Source: Tannerellaceae bacterium (GTDB lineage: Bacteria; Bacteroidota; Bacteroidia; Bacteroidales; Tannerellaceae). From it: a stretch of 40,644 bases of DNA. A program made the translations under genes and the position numbers. This document shows, one piece after another, positions 1-8,062 of this stretch. Position 1 is the first letter of the stretch, and each line of letters opens with the position of its first letter. The stretch covers positions 1 to 40,644 of the forward strand of contig JAIRPK010000071.1 in assembly GCA_031257015.1 (NCBI GenBank), given 5' to 3'. The notes under the pieces are model-generated. The model was not told where the DNA came from. It searched no databases and was given only the letters and a program-made list of their open reading frames with translations.

Positions 1-531
1 GACGGCCTTGTAGATGTTGTCGAGGGTGACTTCAAGGGTTTGCCTGACGGACGAGCCGAAGAGGATCTTGTAATATCCCCAGTAGGCGACGAGGTAGGGA
101 ATGTCGCGGTCGGCCATTATTGCTCCGGAGGCATCTTTGCGGACATTGCCGGCTGCGTCGGTTTGTATCCCGCCGCCGGCCATGTTGCCGAACTGACAGG
201 CGACCCAGTTCTGACTGTTGCCTGCGCCGTAGTTGGTATTGTCGCCGTTCTTGCTGTACGTAAATCCGTCCCAGTAGCCCCATTGGTTTTCGCTACCGAA
301 GGCGTCGCGGTCGACGACGTGGGAAAGACGGAATATACCGTTGTTGAAGGATATTTCCGGATAAGCATTGCTGTACGTCCCTGTCCATATCCGGTTGGAG
401 GCAAGGGGGAAGGAGGACGGCACGGTCGGACGCGACAAGTCCAGCGTGATGAGTGTGCCGTCGGCCATGAGGCTGCCTGTCGCAATGGCGAGAAGCAGGG
501 CGAGAGAAAGGATTCTTCTTTTCATATTCAT
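1..531 (-). CDS. DUF4465-type secreted protein, 3' end cut by the window edge
   Basis: The reading frame starts one base after the stop of the upstream gene and stays open to the window edge (177 codons, no stop). The N-terminus is a signal peptide: Lys-Arg-Arg, then a run of Leu/Ala ending near Met-Ala-Asp. The mature part contains a Phe-Asn-Asn-Gly-Ile-Phe stretch, a Trp-Gly-Tyr-Trp-Asp-Gly-Phe motif and a Cys-Gln-Phe-Gly-Asn-Met-Ala-Gly-Gly segment, which I recognise as the DUF4465 style of Bacteroidetes surface proteins. It is the fourth gene of the riboswitch-led btuB operon, and proteins of this kind are known accessory members of cobamide-uptake loci in Bacteroides. A role in binding or retaining cobamide at the surface is inference. 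A second in-frame ATG lies two codons downstream (525). The C-terminus, where a T9SS domain could sit, is outside the window. Confidence 0.72.
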   Translation of the reverse strand, partial: MNMKRRILSLALLLAIATGSLMADGTLITLDLSRPTVPSSFPLASNRIWTGTYSNAYPEISFNNGIFRLSHVVDRDAFGSENQWGYWDGFTYSKNGDNTNYGAGNSQNWVACQFGNMAGGGIQTDAAGNVRKDASGAIMADRDIPYLVAYWGYYKILFGSSVRQTLEVTLDNIYKAV

Positions 532-532
532 A

Positions 533-1732
533 TTATTTCTTTAGGAACTTGATTGTTTTTCCGTCCGATGCTACCATAATATATATGCCCGGAGGAAGGG
601 TGCAGTCGATTGCGTTCTCGCCTTTTCCGAGGACGAAGGACATCACGCGACTGCCCGTCAGGTTATACACACCGGCCTTTTGCTCCGTGTCGGAATAAAC
701 AAGGAGATGTTGCTGCACGGGGTTTCGGAGAATGTGTAAGGCGTCGGAGGGAGGTAGGGAGGAATTGCCGGTTGTAATGTCCGTATCGCCGCCGGTGAGG
801 TGGAGGTCTTCTGCTCCGAGTATCTCGGTAGAGGTTTCCCCCAGCCAGCCGCAATACTGGTTAACGCCGGTATAAACTTTTACGAAATGAATCTCGGACA
901 GATGCACCGGAGCGCCGCTTGCATCCACCGCCCAGTCAATACTGAGGCCGGAGCGCGGATCATTGTTCGGGAAATTGTCCGCGTATCCATAAGGATAGGC
1001 ATACTGCACATAATAAGTCCCGCTCCCGCTTTCGTCCGTATAATTATCAGCGAGTTTGGTGCCGATGAAGACGAGCGAATCCTCCGTTAGCCATAACGGG
1101 TAGTAGGGCTGATTATGAAAGGTATTACGAAAGAGGAAGCCGTCGCCATGCCCGTTGGTTGTCCATCGGATATAGGTGCGGTCGTTGATGTAAGGGTAGG
1201 AAGGATCGGGATCGCGCAACTTGTTTTCGTCCGGCTTATGGTAGGCGATCCGGTAATTGCGGACGGTCTCCGGCTTGCGGTATTCGCTGCCCGCCAGCTC
1301 GTACCATTCATCGTCGGGAATACCATTGCCGTTCGTATCGCGGGAAACCATGACGATGCCCGGCTCGCAGCTGCCCCCGTCGCGCGGAGCATCGGGATTG
1401 GGGTTGGCATTGGCAACAAAGGCATTGCCCAGCACTTTGAAATCATACTTGCCCGGAATATTCCTCACCGGGTGGTCAAAGCCAAAGACGATATATCCGC
1501 CGTAGCCGCCGAGCGAGATCATACCCTTGTTGTTATGAGCGATTGCCTCGTCAGCCTTGCGAATCATATCCGCTTTCGTATCTCCCTGCTCATATTCGGG
1601 TAATACGTTTACAAACTGGCCGGGCGCAGGCGCAAAGTCGTATACCTTATTAATATAGGGAGACTGTGCGTGCATCATGCCGTATCCCGAAAGAATACAG
1701 GCGCATGGAAAAAGTAAAAATCTGTTTGTCAT
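533..1732 (-). CDS. Secreted cell-surface protein with T9SS type A sorting domain (cobamide-uptake operon)
   Basis: This is a 399-residue secreted protein. I chose the ATG at 1732 because it gives a normal signal peptide (Met-Thr-Asn-Arg, hydrophobic core, Ala-Gln cleavage site near residue 22). The in-frame ATG at 1858 would add 42 residues with no signal character and lie inside the preceding gene. The body has a Gly-Gly-Tyr-Gly-Gly-Tyr-Ile-Val-Phe-Gly-Phe segment and a calcium-loop-like Asp-Thr-Asn-Gly-Asn-Gly-Ile-Pro-Asp-Asp stretch followed by Glu-Trp-Tyr-Glu-Leu-Ala-Gly. The last ~75 residues look like a T9SS C-terminal sorting domain: Asn-Pro-Val near its start, a Gly-x-Tyr-Asn-Leu-Thr-Gly strand, Pro-Pro-Gly-Ile-Tyr and a basic Lys-Phe-Leu-Lys-Lys tail. 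It is third in the btuB operon, 22 nt after the BtuG-like gene. Similar 'cell surface proteins' accompany btuB in Bacteroides. The precise function is unknown. Confidence 0.8.
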   Translation of the reverse strand: MTNRFLLFPCACILSGYGMMHAQSPYINKVYDFAPAPGQFVNVLPEYEQGDTKADMIRKADEAIAHNNKGMISLGGYGGYIVFGFDHPVRNIPGKYDFKVLGNAFVANANPNPDAPRDGGSCEPGIVMVSRDTNGNGIPDDEWYELAGSEYRKPETVRNYRIAYHKPDENKLRDPDPSYPYINDRTYIRWTTNGHGDGFLFRNTFHNQPYYPLWLTEDSLVFIGTKLADNYTDESGSGTYYVQYAYPYGYADNFPNNDPRSGLSIDWAVDASGAPVHLSEIHFVKVYTGVNQYCGWLGETSTEILGAEDLHLTGGDTDITTGNSSLPPSDALHILRNPVQQHLLVYSDTEQKAGVYNLTGSRVMSFVLGKGENAIDCTLPPGIYIMVASDGKTIKFLKK

Positions 1733-1754
1733 ATTCTTTATTGTATTTAAAATA

Positions 1755-2885
1755 TTATTCTTCCAAGAGTGCAAAATGAGCGGGAATATCTCCCGTGCGC
1801 ACATTCCATTTAAGTCGCCCGTTCCTGTCGAAGCAGTATAGCGTTCCGGGCGAGACATAGTTCTTTGCGTCCGTTACGTATATATCCTTCGTGATGGGAT
1901 GCACCATGATGCCGTAGGGAATCTGTATGCGTTGCTCCGTCCCGTCGGTGATGAAACATCGGGAAACGATCTGCTTTCGGGCGACATCAACTATACCGTA
2001 GGTAATCTCGTTCGACATACTTATGTAGCTCCATTCCGTACTGTACAGATAGAGCGAATCGCCGTCGAGGTAGAGATTGGATACGGCGACCTGCAAGGAA
2101 TCGACATGCTCGCCGTTATCAAGGTCGATGCAATAAAGGCGCGACGGCTGACCGTAATAATCTCCCCGCGAGCTTACCCAAATGCGCCCATGCCTGTCCG
2201 CCCGCAGCCGGTGCAGGTTTCTGGCTACCTCTATCCGCTTGATTTCGGTGAACGAGGCGATGTCTATAACCGATACCGTGCTTTCATAGTTCGGAAACAT
2301 ATACCCGCCCGAATTGGCAACGTAAATCCTGTTGCCGACAATCTCCAGCTCGTCCGGCTGATAACCGACGAGACATCGAGCCATAACCTGCAACGTCGTT
2401 GTATCGACCATGGCTACATAGCCCCGCTGCTTGTAATCAGGATTAAGCTCAACCGGCCCGGCGTAGGAGGTAACATAAGCATAGCCGCCGTGAAAGCGTA
2501 TGTACCGGCAATTGGGAATGTCGATTTGTCCAATCCGTTTAGCCGTGCGCCTGTCCATCACCTCGACCTTGTTCGAGCAGTTAATGACGGCGTAGAGCTT
2601 CTCGCCATAGATGCGGATGTCGTTGCCCACATCGCCCATCTCCTTCGGAACGGAGGGATTCGCATCGGCATAAATATTGCGCCGGTACTCGCCGGAGAAC
2701 AAGTCCATATAGTCGAGCGTGGACTTGTTGCTGCCCATGTTACCTTCGTTGAGGAGGTAGAAGCCGATGATGGCTGCGCTGTCCGACGGGGCGACGGGAA
2801 TGACTTCCGGCGGGCGGATTTCAACGTCCTCGCGGCAGGCGACGAGGATGGATAACAGTAGTGTGAATGTGTGTATTCTTCTCAT
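1755..2885 (-). CDS. btuG: BtuG-like surface lipoprotein (YncE/DUF5074 beta-propeller)
   Basis: A 376-residue lipoprotein. The signal peptide ends in Leu-Val-Ala-Cys, so Cys17 should be lipidated, and the acidic residues right after it (Arg-Glu-Asp) fit surface export. The rest is a repetitive beta-propeller: recurrent Tyr-Val-Ala/Thr strands and blades such as Gly-Asn-Arg-Ile-Tyr-Val-Ala-Asn-Ser-Gly-Gly (about residue 190) and Ser-Val-Ile-Asp-Ile-Ala (about 210), typical of YncE/DUF5074 proteins. BtuG proteins of gut Bacteroides have this fold, sit on BtuB as an extracellular lid and bind cobalamin very tightly. The start overlaps the btuB stop by four bases (ATGA), so the two are translationally coupled. 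The family assignment rests on fold plus the riboswitch operon; cobamide binding itself cannot be read from sequence. Confidence 0.82.
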   Translation of the reverse strand: MRRIHTFTLLLSILVACREDVEIRPPEVIPVAPSDSAAIIGFYLLNEGNMGSNKSTLDYMDLFSGEYRRNIYADANPSVPKEMGDVGNDIRIYGEKLYAVINCSNKVEVMDRRTAKRIGQIDIPNCRYIRFHGGYAYVTSYAGPVELNPDYKQRGYVAMVDTTTLQVMARCLVGYQPDELEIVGNRIYVANSGGYMFPNYESTVSVIDIASFTEIKRIEVARNLHRLRADRHGRIWVSSRGDYYGQPSRLYCIDLDNGEHVDSLQVAVSNLYLDGDSLYLYSTEWSYISMSNEITYGIVDVARKQIVSRCFITDGTEQRIQIPYGIMVHPITKDIYVTDAKNYVSPGTLYCFDRNGRLKWNVRTGDIPAHFALLEE

Positions 2886-4894
2886 ATCTCTATTTTTAAA
2901 ATGATCTTATAATTCCGCCCAGGCATCGGATAATTCAGCACCACATCATAGTATTGGTTCAGAATATTATTCACCTCCGCCGAAAGGCGGATTTTTATTT
3001 CCCCGAACCGTATCAGCTTCCCAACCGACAAATCGTGCGTGTACCACGACGGCTCATAATTCTCGCGTATATTCGATGAGTTGTGATAACGCTCTCCAAC
3101 ATAGATGAAGCTGTAATTTATGTCGCACGACCGCCACGAAACGTGCGCAACAGCCGAACCATTATGCCGGGGAATGTAAGCAATCTGCCCCCCGAAAGTT
3201 CCGGCTTCCGGATCGTTATCCGCCGGATTGCTGAAATCCTGCGCCCTCTGGAACGTGTAGCTTAATTGAAGAGAGGCAACGCCGCTGCGCCCGGTTCGCT
3301 TGCCGAAACGCACCGTCATGCGCCCCGAAACGTCGATGCCGCGAATCTCGACGTAGCCCAGGTTCATCATCATCCAGCGATACTGACCGTTGCCCTTCGG
3401 AACAGCAACAATTTTGTCAGTCACTTCATTATAATAAGCATCAGCGCGAACATGCAGCCCCACATCCCTGTCACCCTCGGCGGAATACTCAAATCCAGCA
3501 TTATACTGATTCACAAACTCAGGCCGAAGCATTATGTTCCCGACGTCAGTGTAATACAAATCATTGAACGTCGGCATCCGGAATATCCGCTTGTAGAACG
3601 ACCGTATATTCGCTTCCCGACCGGCAAAAGGCCTCCACGACAGGAAAACGGCAGGCGTATATTCCCGTTTATCTTGCGAACCGGCGGCCTGTTCAAAAAC
3701 GAACGTCCCCAACAGGCTGGCCTGCGCCTTCAGGTTCCATCGTTCGACCGACGTTGCCAAAGCCGCCAGAGCAGTATGCCGGCGGGGATACGTAAACTCC
3801 CGGAGGTTCGCATCGAGCATGTTCCATTGATAGTCGAGAGAAAGCCCAACGTCCCAGAACGGACGGATGGAATATCGGTTTGCCGACGAAAAATACAGCT
3901 CCCTCTGAAGAAACGAATTGTCGACATACATAAGCGTGGTGTCAGGATTGAGATAGCGCATCCTGTCGTCAGCATATTTTGCATTAACCTGAAGCGTGTA
4001 CAGCCTGCCGAAACGCCTCATGAAGCTGCCCTGAACAAAAAAGCTCCTGTCCCACTGCCGCTGCGAACGTTTCCAGACATTATTGACTATCGCGCCGGGA
4101 ATCCCTCGCTCCGAATCATAGAAATAACTCTTGAGCATCCACTTCGCCTCGTCGCTCAGCCCGAACAGCCCGCCCTCCAGGCGCAATGAACGAATGTCGC
4201 CGTTTTGGCGTACCGCCGTCGTATCCCAGGCCGTCGTTCCGTCCGGCAGAATCCTGCGGTAGCGAAACGGATATTTGCCGGAGGAAAAAACATACTCGGC
4301 GTTGAGCGACGAGCATATCCCCTCGCCCAGCTTCTCCTCCCAAAGCGCTGAAGGATTAATCAGGTCAAAACTCCCGCCTCGGACAGTGGTCGTGAAATTA
4401 GTCCGCCTCCCCGTCCCGAAGCGAGGCCGTCGCGTGCGCAAATAAATCGTCCCGGCAGAGCCAAAATCCTTGGCCGATTGCAAAACCTCGCTCCGTTGAC
4501 CATTATGGAGAGCAATTTCCTCGATATTGTCCAGCGAAAACTTTCCCAGGTCAATCTGTCCGTTCTGCGCGTTCCCTAATTGAATCCCGTCGTAGAAGAC
4601 GCCCAGATGATTCGTCCCCATGCTCCGAATATCGACCGTCTTGAGACCTCCGACTCCGCCATAATCCTTAATCTGAACGCCGGAAAAATATCGTACTGCA
4701 TCAGCAACTGAGAAGCTGCTCAGCGTCTCCAACCTCTTGCCCGAAAGCTTCTGCGACGGGATGACCTCTCCATAACGGTTGGCCACTACGCTCACTTCGC
4801 CCAGCCGCTGAACACTGTCCAGCCTGCTTTGCCCCTGAACGATTGCCGGCAACAGCATCGCCATGCCGGCACAAAAAAATCTGCATGTAAACAT
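2882..4894 (-). CDS. btuB: TonB-dependent cobamide transporter BtuB
   Basis: A 670-residue TonB-dependent outer-membrane receptor. It has a signal peptide (Ala/Leu-rich, Gln-Gly cleavage near residue 22), a TonB-box-like Gly-Glu-Val-Ser-Val-Val-Ala about 12 residues into the mature protein, and a plug domain to about residue 155 with Val-Asp-Ile-Arg-Ser-Met-Gly and Val-Phe-Tyr-Asp-Gly-Ile-Gln. The beta-barrel runs to the C-terminus, where Leu-Ser-Ala-Glu-Val-Asn-Asn-Ile-Leu-Asn-Gln-Tyr-Tyr-Asp is the usual penultimate barrel signature. It lacks the N-terminal carboxypeptidase-like domain of SusC proteins and has ordinary BtuB length. The substrate call rests on the cobalamin riboswitch 128 nt upstream and the BtuG-like gene downstream. 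Expression should fall when cobalamin is plentiful. Confidence 0.9.
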   Translation of the reverse strand: MFTCRFFCAGMAMLLPAIVQGQSRLDSVQRLGEVSVVANRYGEVIPSQKLSGKRLETLSSFSVADAVRYFSGVQIKDYGGVGGLKTVDIRSMGTNHLGVFYDGIQLGNAQNGQIDLGKFSLDNIEEIALHNGQRSEVLQSAKDFGSAGTIYLRTRRPRFGTGRRTNFTTTVRGGSFDLINPSALWEEKLGEGICSSLNAEYVFSSGKYPFRYRRILPDGTTAWDTTAVRQNGDIRSLRLEGGLFGLSDEAKWMLKSYFYDSERGIPGAIVNNVWKRSQRQWDRSFFVQGSFMRRFGRLYTLQVNAKYADDRMRYLNPDTTLMYVDNSFLQRELYFSSANRYSIRPFWDVGLSLDYQWNMLDANLREFTYPRRHTALAALATSVERWNLKAQASLLGTFVFEQAAGSQDKREYTPAVFLSWRPFAGREANIRSFYKRIFRMPTFNDLYYTDVGNIMLRPEFVNQYNAGFEYSAEGDRDVGLHVRADAYYNEVTDKIVAVPKGNGQYRWMMMNLGYVEIRGIDVSGRMTVRFGKRTGRSGVASLQLSYTFQRAQDFSNPADNDPEAGTFGGQIAYIPRHNGSAVAHVSWRSCDINYSFIYVGERYHNSSNIRENYEPSWYTHDLSVGKLIRFGEIKIRLSAEVNNILNQYYDVVLNYPMPGRNYKIILKIEI

Positions 4895-5022
4895 ATAAAG
4901 CCGTTTAAATTATGACATCAAACAGCTTTCAGTAATAAATTTGGGATAAACGGAAACAGAAAGGAAGATCTCTGCCTTGTTCGTCTCAAGCCTTATTCCT
5001 CGAAAGCTTTAAAACTCTAAAC

Positions 5023-5200
5023 ATTTTGGCAGGTCTTCTGACTTACTCCTCTTTGAACCGGCCTTCCCATTCCTGTGGAACAGTGGCATTGCGGTATGTT
5101 CAAAGATTTTTGGCGGAGCTTACAGCAGCGGGTCTGTTCAGGATTCTCACCTGATTCCCTTTTCAACGCATCGCCCGGACGGGCTTGGCATCACCAAAAT
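5023..5200 (-). ncRNA. Cobalamin riboswitch aptamer controlling the btuB operon
   Basis: Read on the minus strand, the segment has the full set of cobalamin aptamer landmarks. A 7-bp P1 helix closes exactly (5194-5200 with 5023-5029). It contains GGTG...GGGAATCAGGTGAGAATCC, then ACAGACCCGCTGCTGTAA, the conserved GCCACTG (5081-5087) with its partner GGGAAGGC, and the B12 box AAGTCAGAAGACCTGCC (5028-5044). It ends 128 nt before the btuB start. No U-tailed terminator is evident between aptamer and start codon, so control by hiding the translation start seems more likely than attenuation; that last point is inference. Confidence 0.96.
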
Positions 5201-5205
5201 CGACG

Positions 5206-5236
5206 CGAAGGTAAGGATTAAATCCAACCGGACAAG
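5206..5236 (-). promoter_or_regulatory. Probable promoter of the riboswitch-btuB transcript
   Basis: On the minus strand a TTG (5233-5235) is followed after exactly 19 nt by TACCTTCG (5206-5213), a 7/8 match to the Bacteroidetes -7 element TAnnTTTG. The expected start point falls at about 5199-5200, the first base pair of the riboswitch P1 helix, which supports the assignment. Confidence 0.55.
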
Positions 5237-5322
5237 CTTCCGTGTTCGCTTCCGGCCGTGGTTCGGATGTCGGAACGCCCCCATTTTACGTCCCCGGCGT
5301 TCGAGCCGAAGCAATCGTGCTG

Positions 5323-5658
5323 CCCGAAGGGTTTCCGAAGGAAGGGGAGAAACTTTCGTGCTGCCCGAAATCTTCACCTTCGGCGTCGTGAAATATTTCC
5401 GGAACCCCGAAAGTATTTTTCCTCGTTCCGTGAAGCTTTCGTGCGGCCCGAAAGTATTTTTCCTTTCTCCGGGAAGCTTTTCAGAATCCCGAAAGTATTT
5501 TTACTGAGGTCGTGAAGCTTTCGTGTGGCCCGAAAGTATTTTTCCTTGTTCCGGGAAACTTTTCAGAATCCCGAAAGTATTTTTCCATGCGCCGGGAGGG
5601 TTTCCGGAACCCCGAAAGCTTCCCGCCGTCAGTAAAAATACTTTCGGGGTTCCGGAAA
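5323..5658. repeat. 41-nt non-coding tandem array, eight units, ending in an inverted copy
   Basis: The heptamer CCCGAAA (or a close variant) recurs at 5323, 5364, 5406, 5447, 5488, 5529, 5570 and 5611: a period of 41 nt with a single 42. Most units continue as CCCGAAAGTATTTTTCCT. Two unit types alternate, one with GCTTTCGTG before the anchor and one with CTTTTCAGAAT, giving an 82-nt higher-order period. GCTTTCG...CGAAAG can pair across unit borders, so the transcript could be a row of small hairpins. The array lies between the DUF1735 terminator and the btuB promoter. Short open frames cross it on both strands but have no gene-like properties. I do not recognise the family. Confidence 0.9.
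5601..5658. repeat. Perfect 18-bp inverted repeat closing the 41-nt array
   Basis: The arm 5601-5618 (TTTCCGGAACCCCGAAAG) is the exact reverse complement of 5641-5658, with a 22-nt loop. The right arm is the array motif in opposite orientation, so the array ends in a flipped copy and a strong hairpin. It has no U-run and sits in no coding frame. Confidence 0.9.
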
Positions 5659-5829
5659 TATTCCGTAAAAGAGAGGCGTGAAGAAGCATGTTCCGGATTG
5701 GGAGTAGTTGAAACCGCATGGACGGATAATTTGTCATGAAAGGTTAATGGTCAGTTTCAGAATGTTTTGGCGGCGTTGGCGCAGGTATAATCTGTATATT
5801 ATGTATGAGTTCGGGTTCGGATGATGGTT

Positions 5830-5862
5830 AAAAAAAGCCTGCCCCGACGAATCGAGGCAGGC
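5830..5862 (-). terminator. Rho-independent terminator of the susC-susD-DUF1735 operon
   Basis: On the minus strand a GCCTGCC / GGCAGGC stem (5856-5862 with 5837-5843) is followed directly by seven U (5830-5836). It starts about 30 nt after the DUF1735 stop codon. Confidence 0.88.
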
Positions 5863-5892
5863 GAATAAATTTAAAAGTTTAAAAGAAAAGAA

Positions 5893-6432
5893 TTATTTAA
5901 TAAGATATATTCCTGCTCCGAAGTTTCCGCTGATGCGTCCGTCGGATGCGCTGGTTATTTTCAGGCCGATGCCGTATGTGGCGACTGATTTCTCCAGCGT
6001 TGGGAGGTTGACGTTGATCGTATATACGGCTGTTTTTTTTCCCTTTGGGATGAGCAGCGTATTGGATGCCGGAAGCTTGTATGCTGCGGCTGGCAAGGCG
6101 ATCACTTTCGAGAATGAATTATATTTTGTAACGATAGCGTCATCAATTTCGACGGTGACTGTAACATCGTTCGGGGCGCCGTTTACTCCTGTATAGTTGA
6201 TTACTGCGTCAATCGGCAGTGTTTTATACTGTTCGCTTAGGATTGACGAATCTGTGCGCGAGAAGGACATGCTGGCGTATGGCGCCGTAACTGCGCGGTT
6301 TCCTGAAAGGTCAAGCTCGACGATTCCGTAATCGCCATTGTCAGTGAATAGTGGTTGGTCATCGAGGCATGAAGTTAGCATTGATGCCGTCAGTGCGACG
6401 GCTAGGCTTATGATATATTTATTCATTGTCAT
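5893..6432 (-). CDS. DUF1735-type surface lipoprotein of the SusC/D locus
   Basis: A lipoprotein of about 179 residues. The signal peptide ends in Leu-Thr-Ser-Cys (Cys22), followed by Leu-Asp-Asp. The body is beta-sandwich-like and matches the DUF1735/BT_3987-type domain in style: Tyr-Gly-Ile-Val-Glu-Leu-Asp-Leu-Ser-Gly early, a Val-Thr-Val-Thr-Val-Glu-Ile-Asp strand, Leu-Leu-Ile-Pro-Lys-Gly-Lys-Lys-Thr and a Tyr-Gly-Ile-Gly-Leu-Lys-Ile strand. Such proteins usually help SusD-like partners bind glycan or peptide ligands outside the cell. I chose the start at 6432 because 22 nt spanning it are identical to the start region of the susD gene. An alternative ATG at 6450 would overlap the susD stop by four bases. 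The ligand is unknown. Confidence 0.72.
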   Translation of the reverse strand: MTMNKYIISLAVALTASMLTSCLDDQPLFTDNGDYGIVELDLSGNRAVTAPYASMSFSRTDSSILSEQYKTLPIDAVINYTGVNGAPNDVTVTVEIDDAIVTKYNSFSKVIALPAAAYKLPASNTLLIPKGKKTAVYTINVNLPTLEKSVATYGIGLKITSASDGRISGNFGAGIYLIK

Positions 6433-6446
6433 TCTGTTTAATAATT

Positions 6447-8057
6447 TCATTCGGATTTTTTTTGCCAGAACACTGGGCTTGAGAAACAGTCTTTCACCAT
6501 TGGCGTATTATCCCTGTTGCCGCCTGTTTCTGTTGGCGGATAAACCATTCGGACGATGAACAGGTCTGGTCTGGTTGATTGTGACTGTTTTGAGATGAAG
6601 TTATATACCGGGTCTGTTCCGGAGGCTTTTGGGTAAGCTGTTCGTCTGAATTCTGCCCATGCTTCAAACGTATTGGTTATGTTCAGTGCGATGTACTTCT
6701 GTGTTATGATAGCTTCAAGTTTCTTTTCCTGCGTATCGGCACGGTCGAAGTTGGCGAGATGGCTGTCCGTGTTCATTTCGATGTATTTCTTTGTTTCCTC
6801 ATCTGCATTGAATGTCGATGGGGGCGCCGTTGATGTTCCGTCGATAGCCAGGTATGCAAAACTGGCGGCGATACCTTTTTCGAAGTTAAATTTTGCGTCG
6901 CCGTCCAGGGTGTTTCCGAAGAGTGCTGCTTCAGCCAGCAGGAACCTCGTCTCAGCCAGAAGAAATATTGGATAGCCAGCGGAGCGACTTTTGAGCAGCC
7001 CTTGCGCATTTGAAGCGTTGGCATTTGAGCCTGTGCCGATGAACCATATAGCTCCCGGCGATTTCGGTCTGTCCACTTCGATGCCCAGCTCCCATTTGGG
7101 CGTATTGGGGAAGTTCTTGTAAGTAAGCGCTCCCCTGACCGGGTCAGATAGCTTTGTGCTGTCATAGAAGGCGAAGAGGAAATAAGACGGGATATAGTAG
7201 TTTGCCGCCGAGGTCATGCTTCCTGCCACATTGCTGTGATAAGCCGACCACATTGGATTTTGCTGGCTTGAGGCATTATATCCTGGGTTCACCAGTGCGT
7301 CTTCAAGAAGGAATCCTTCGGCAGAGAAGGTTTTGAAGGCGCTTTGCACGAAGCTGTCTATGCTTGTTCCTCTCGCCCTGACGAGCAGGCGCAGTTTGAT
7401 ATTGTTTGCGAACTGAATCCACTTTGTGAGATTGCCCTTGAACATTGGGTCGTTAGTGCTTCCGAAGGCAGCCAGGCCGGAAGTTGTCTGCGCGGCCTTG
7501 AGTTCGGTGATGGCATTGTCGAGGTCGGCTACGAGCGCCTTGTATATATCCGCGTCCTTGTCATATTTCGGCTGAAGGATGCCTTTCTCTCCCTGAAGAC
7601 CTTCGTGGTACGGCATATCTCCGAATGCGTCCACCAGTTCCTGATAGACGAGCGACTTCATGATGCGGGCGACCGCTCCATAGACAAGGTAGGAATTGTC
7701 CGCCTCTGCCTTGTTGATGATAGTCTGATAGTCATGCAGCTCGTCCAGCGAGCGGTTCCACTGGTCGGTAAAAGACGTTGCTCCGTAGCCGTAGGTATAT
7801 GTCGTTCCGTAACCGGAGATTCCGTCTCCCGGCACTTGATAGCCCATAATGAAGGAAGCAAAGGAATATCCGAAGTAATAAGCTTGCGTATATGCCGTTG
7901 CAGCCACGGTGGCGTTAAGAGAGAAGTTCGGCGTAACGGATACATCCGTAGGCGCGTTTGGATTGTCATTTATATCCAGTTCGCAAGAGTTAAGCGCAAT
8001 CAGAAGGATTGTTGCAATAGCAGAGGTTGCTTTAATTATATACTTATTCATTGTCAT
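6447..8057 (-). CDS. SusD/RagB-family nutrient-binding lipoprotein
   Basis: A 536-residue lipoprotein with a signal peptide ending in Leu-Asn-Ser-Cys (Cys25) and then Glu-Leu-Asp-Ile-Asn-Asp-Asn-Pro-Asn, the usual SusD mature N-terminus. The Tyr-Gln-Glu-Leu-Val-Asp-Ala-Phe-Gly-Asp-Met-Pro-Tyr segment (about residues 135-150), a helical TPR-like core and a late Phe-Glu-Ala-Trp-Ala-Glu-Phe-Arg-Arg-Thr motif are SusD hallmarks. The length is normal. SusD proteins form the extracellular lid of the SusC transporter. The gene starts 5 nt after the susC stop, so the two are coupled. No glycoside hydrolase, peptidase or sulfatase lies nearby, so the substrate cannot be guessed. Confidence 0.93.
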   Translation of the reverse strand: MTMNKYIIKATSAIATILLIALNSCELDINDNPNAPTDVSVTPNFSLNATVAATAYTQAYYFGYSFASFIMGYQVPGDGISGYGTTYTYGYGATSFTDQWNRSLDELHDYQTIINKAEADNSYLVYGAVARIMKSLVYQELVDAFGDMPYHEGLQGEKGILQPKYDKDADIYKALVADLDNAITELKAAQTTSGLAAFGSTNDPMFKGNLTKWIQFANNIKLRLLVRARGTSIDSFVQSAFKTFSAEGFLLEDALVNPGYNASSQQNPMWSAYHSNVAGSMTSAANYYIPSYFLFAFYDSTKLSDPVRGALTYKNFPNTPKWELGIEVDRPKSPGAIWFIGTGSNANASNAQGLLKSRSAGYPIFLLAETRFLLAEAALFGNTLDGDAKFNFEKGIAASFAYLAIDGTSTAPPSTFNADEETKKYIEMNTDSHLANFDRADTQEKKLEAIITQKYIALNITNTFEAWAEFRRTAYPKASGTDPVYNFISKQSQSTRPDLFIVRMVYPPTETGGNRDNTPMVKDCFSSPVFWQKKSE

Positions 8058-8062
8058 TCTGT

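Noticed and set aside
5258..5739. Open frames of 75-85 codons across the 41-nt array
   Set aside because: They exist on both strands, consist only of translated repeat units, and 41 nt is not a multiple of three.
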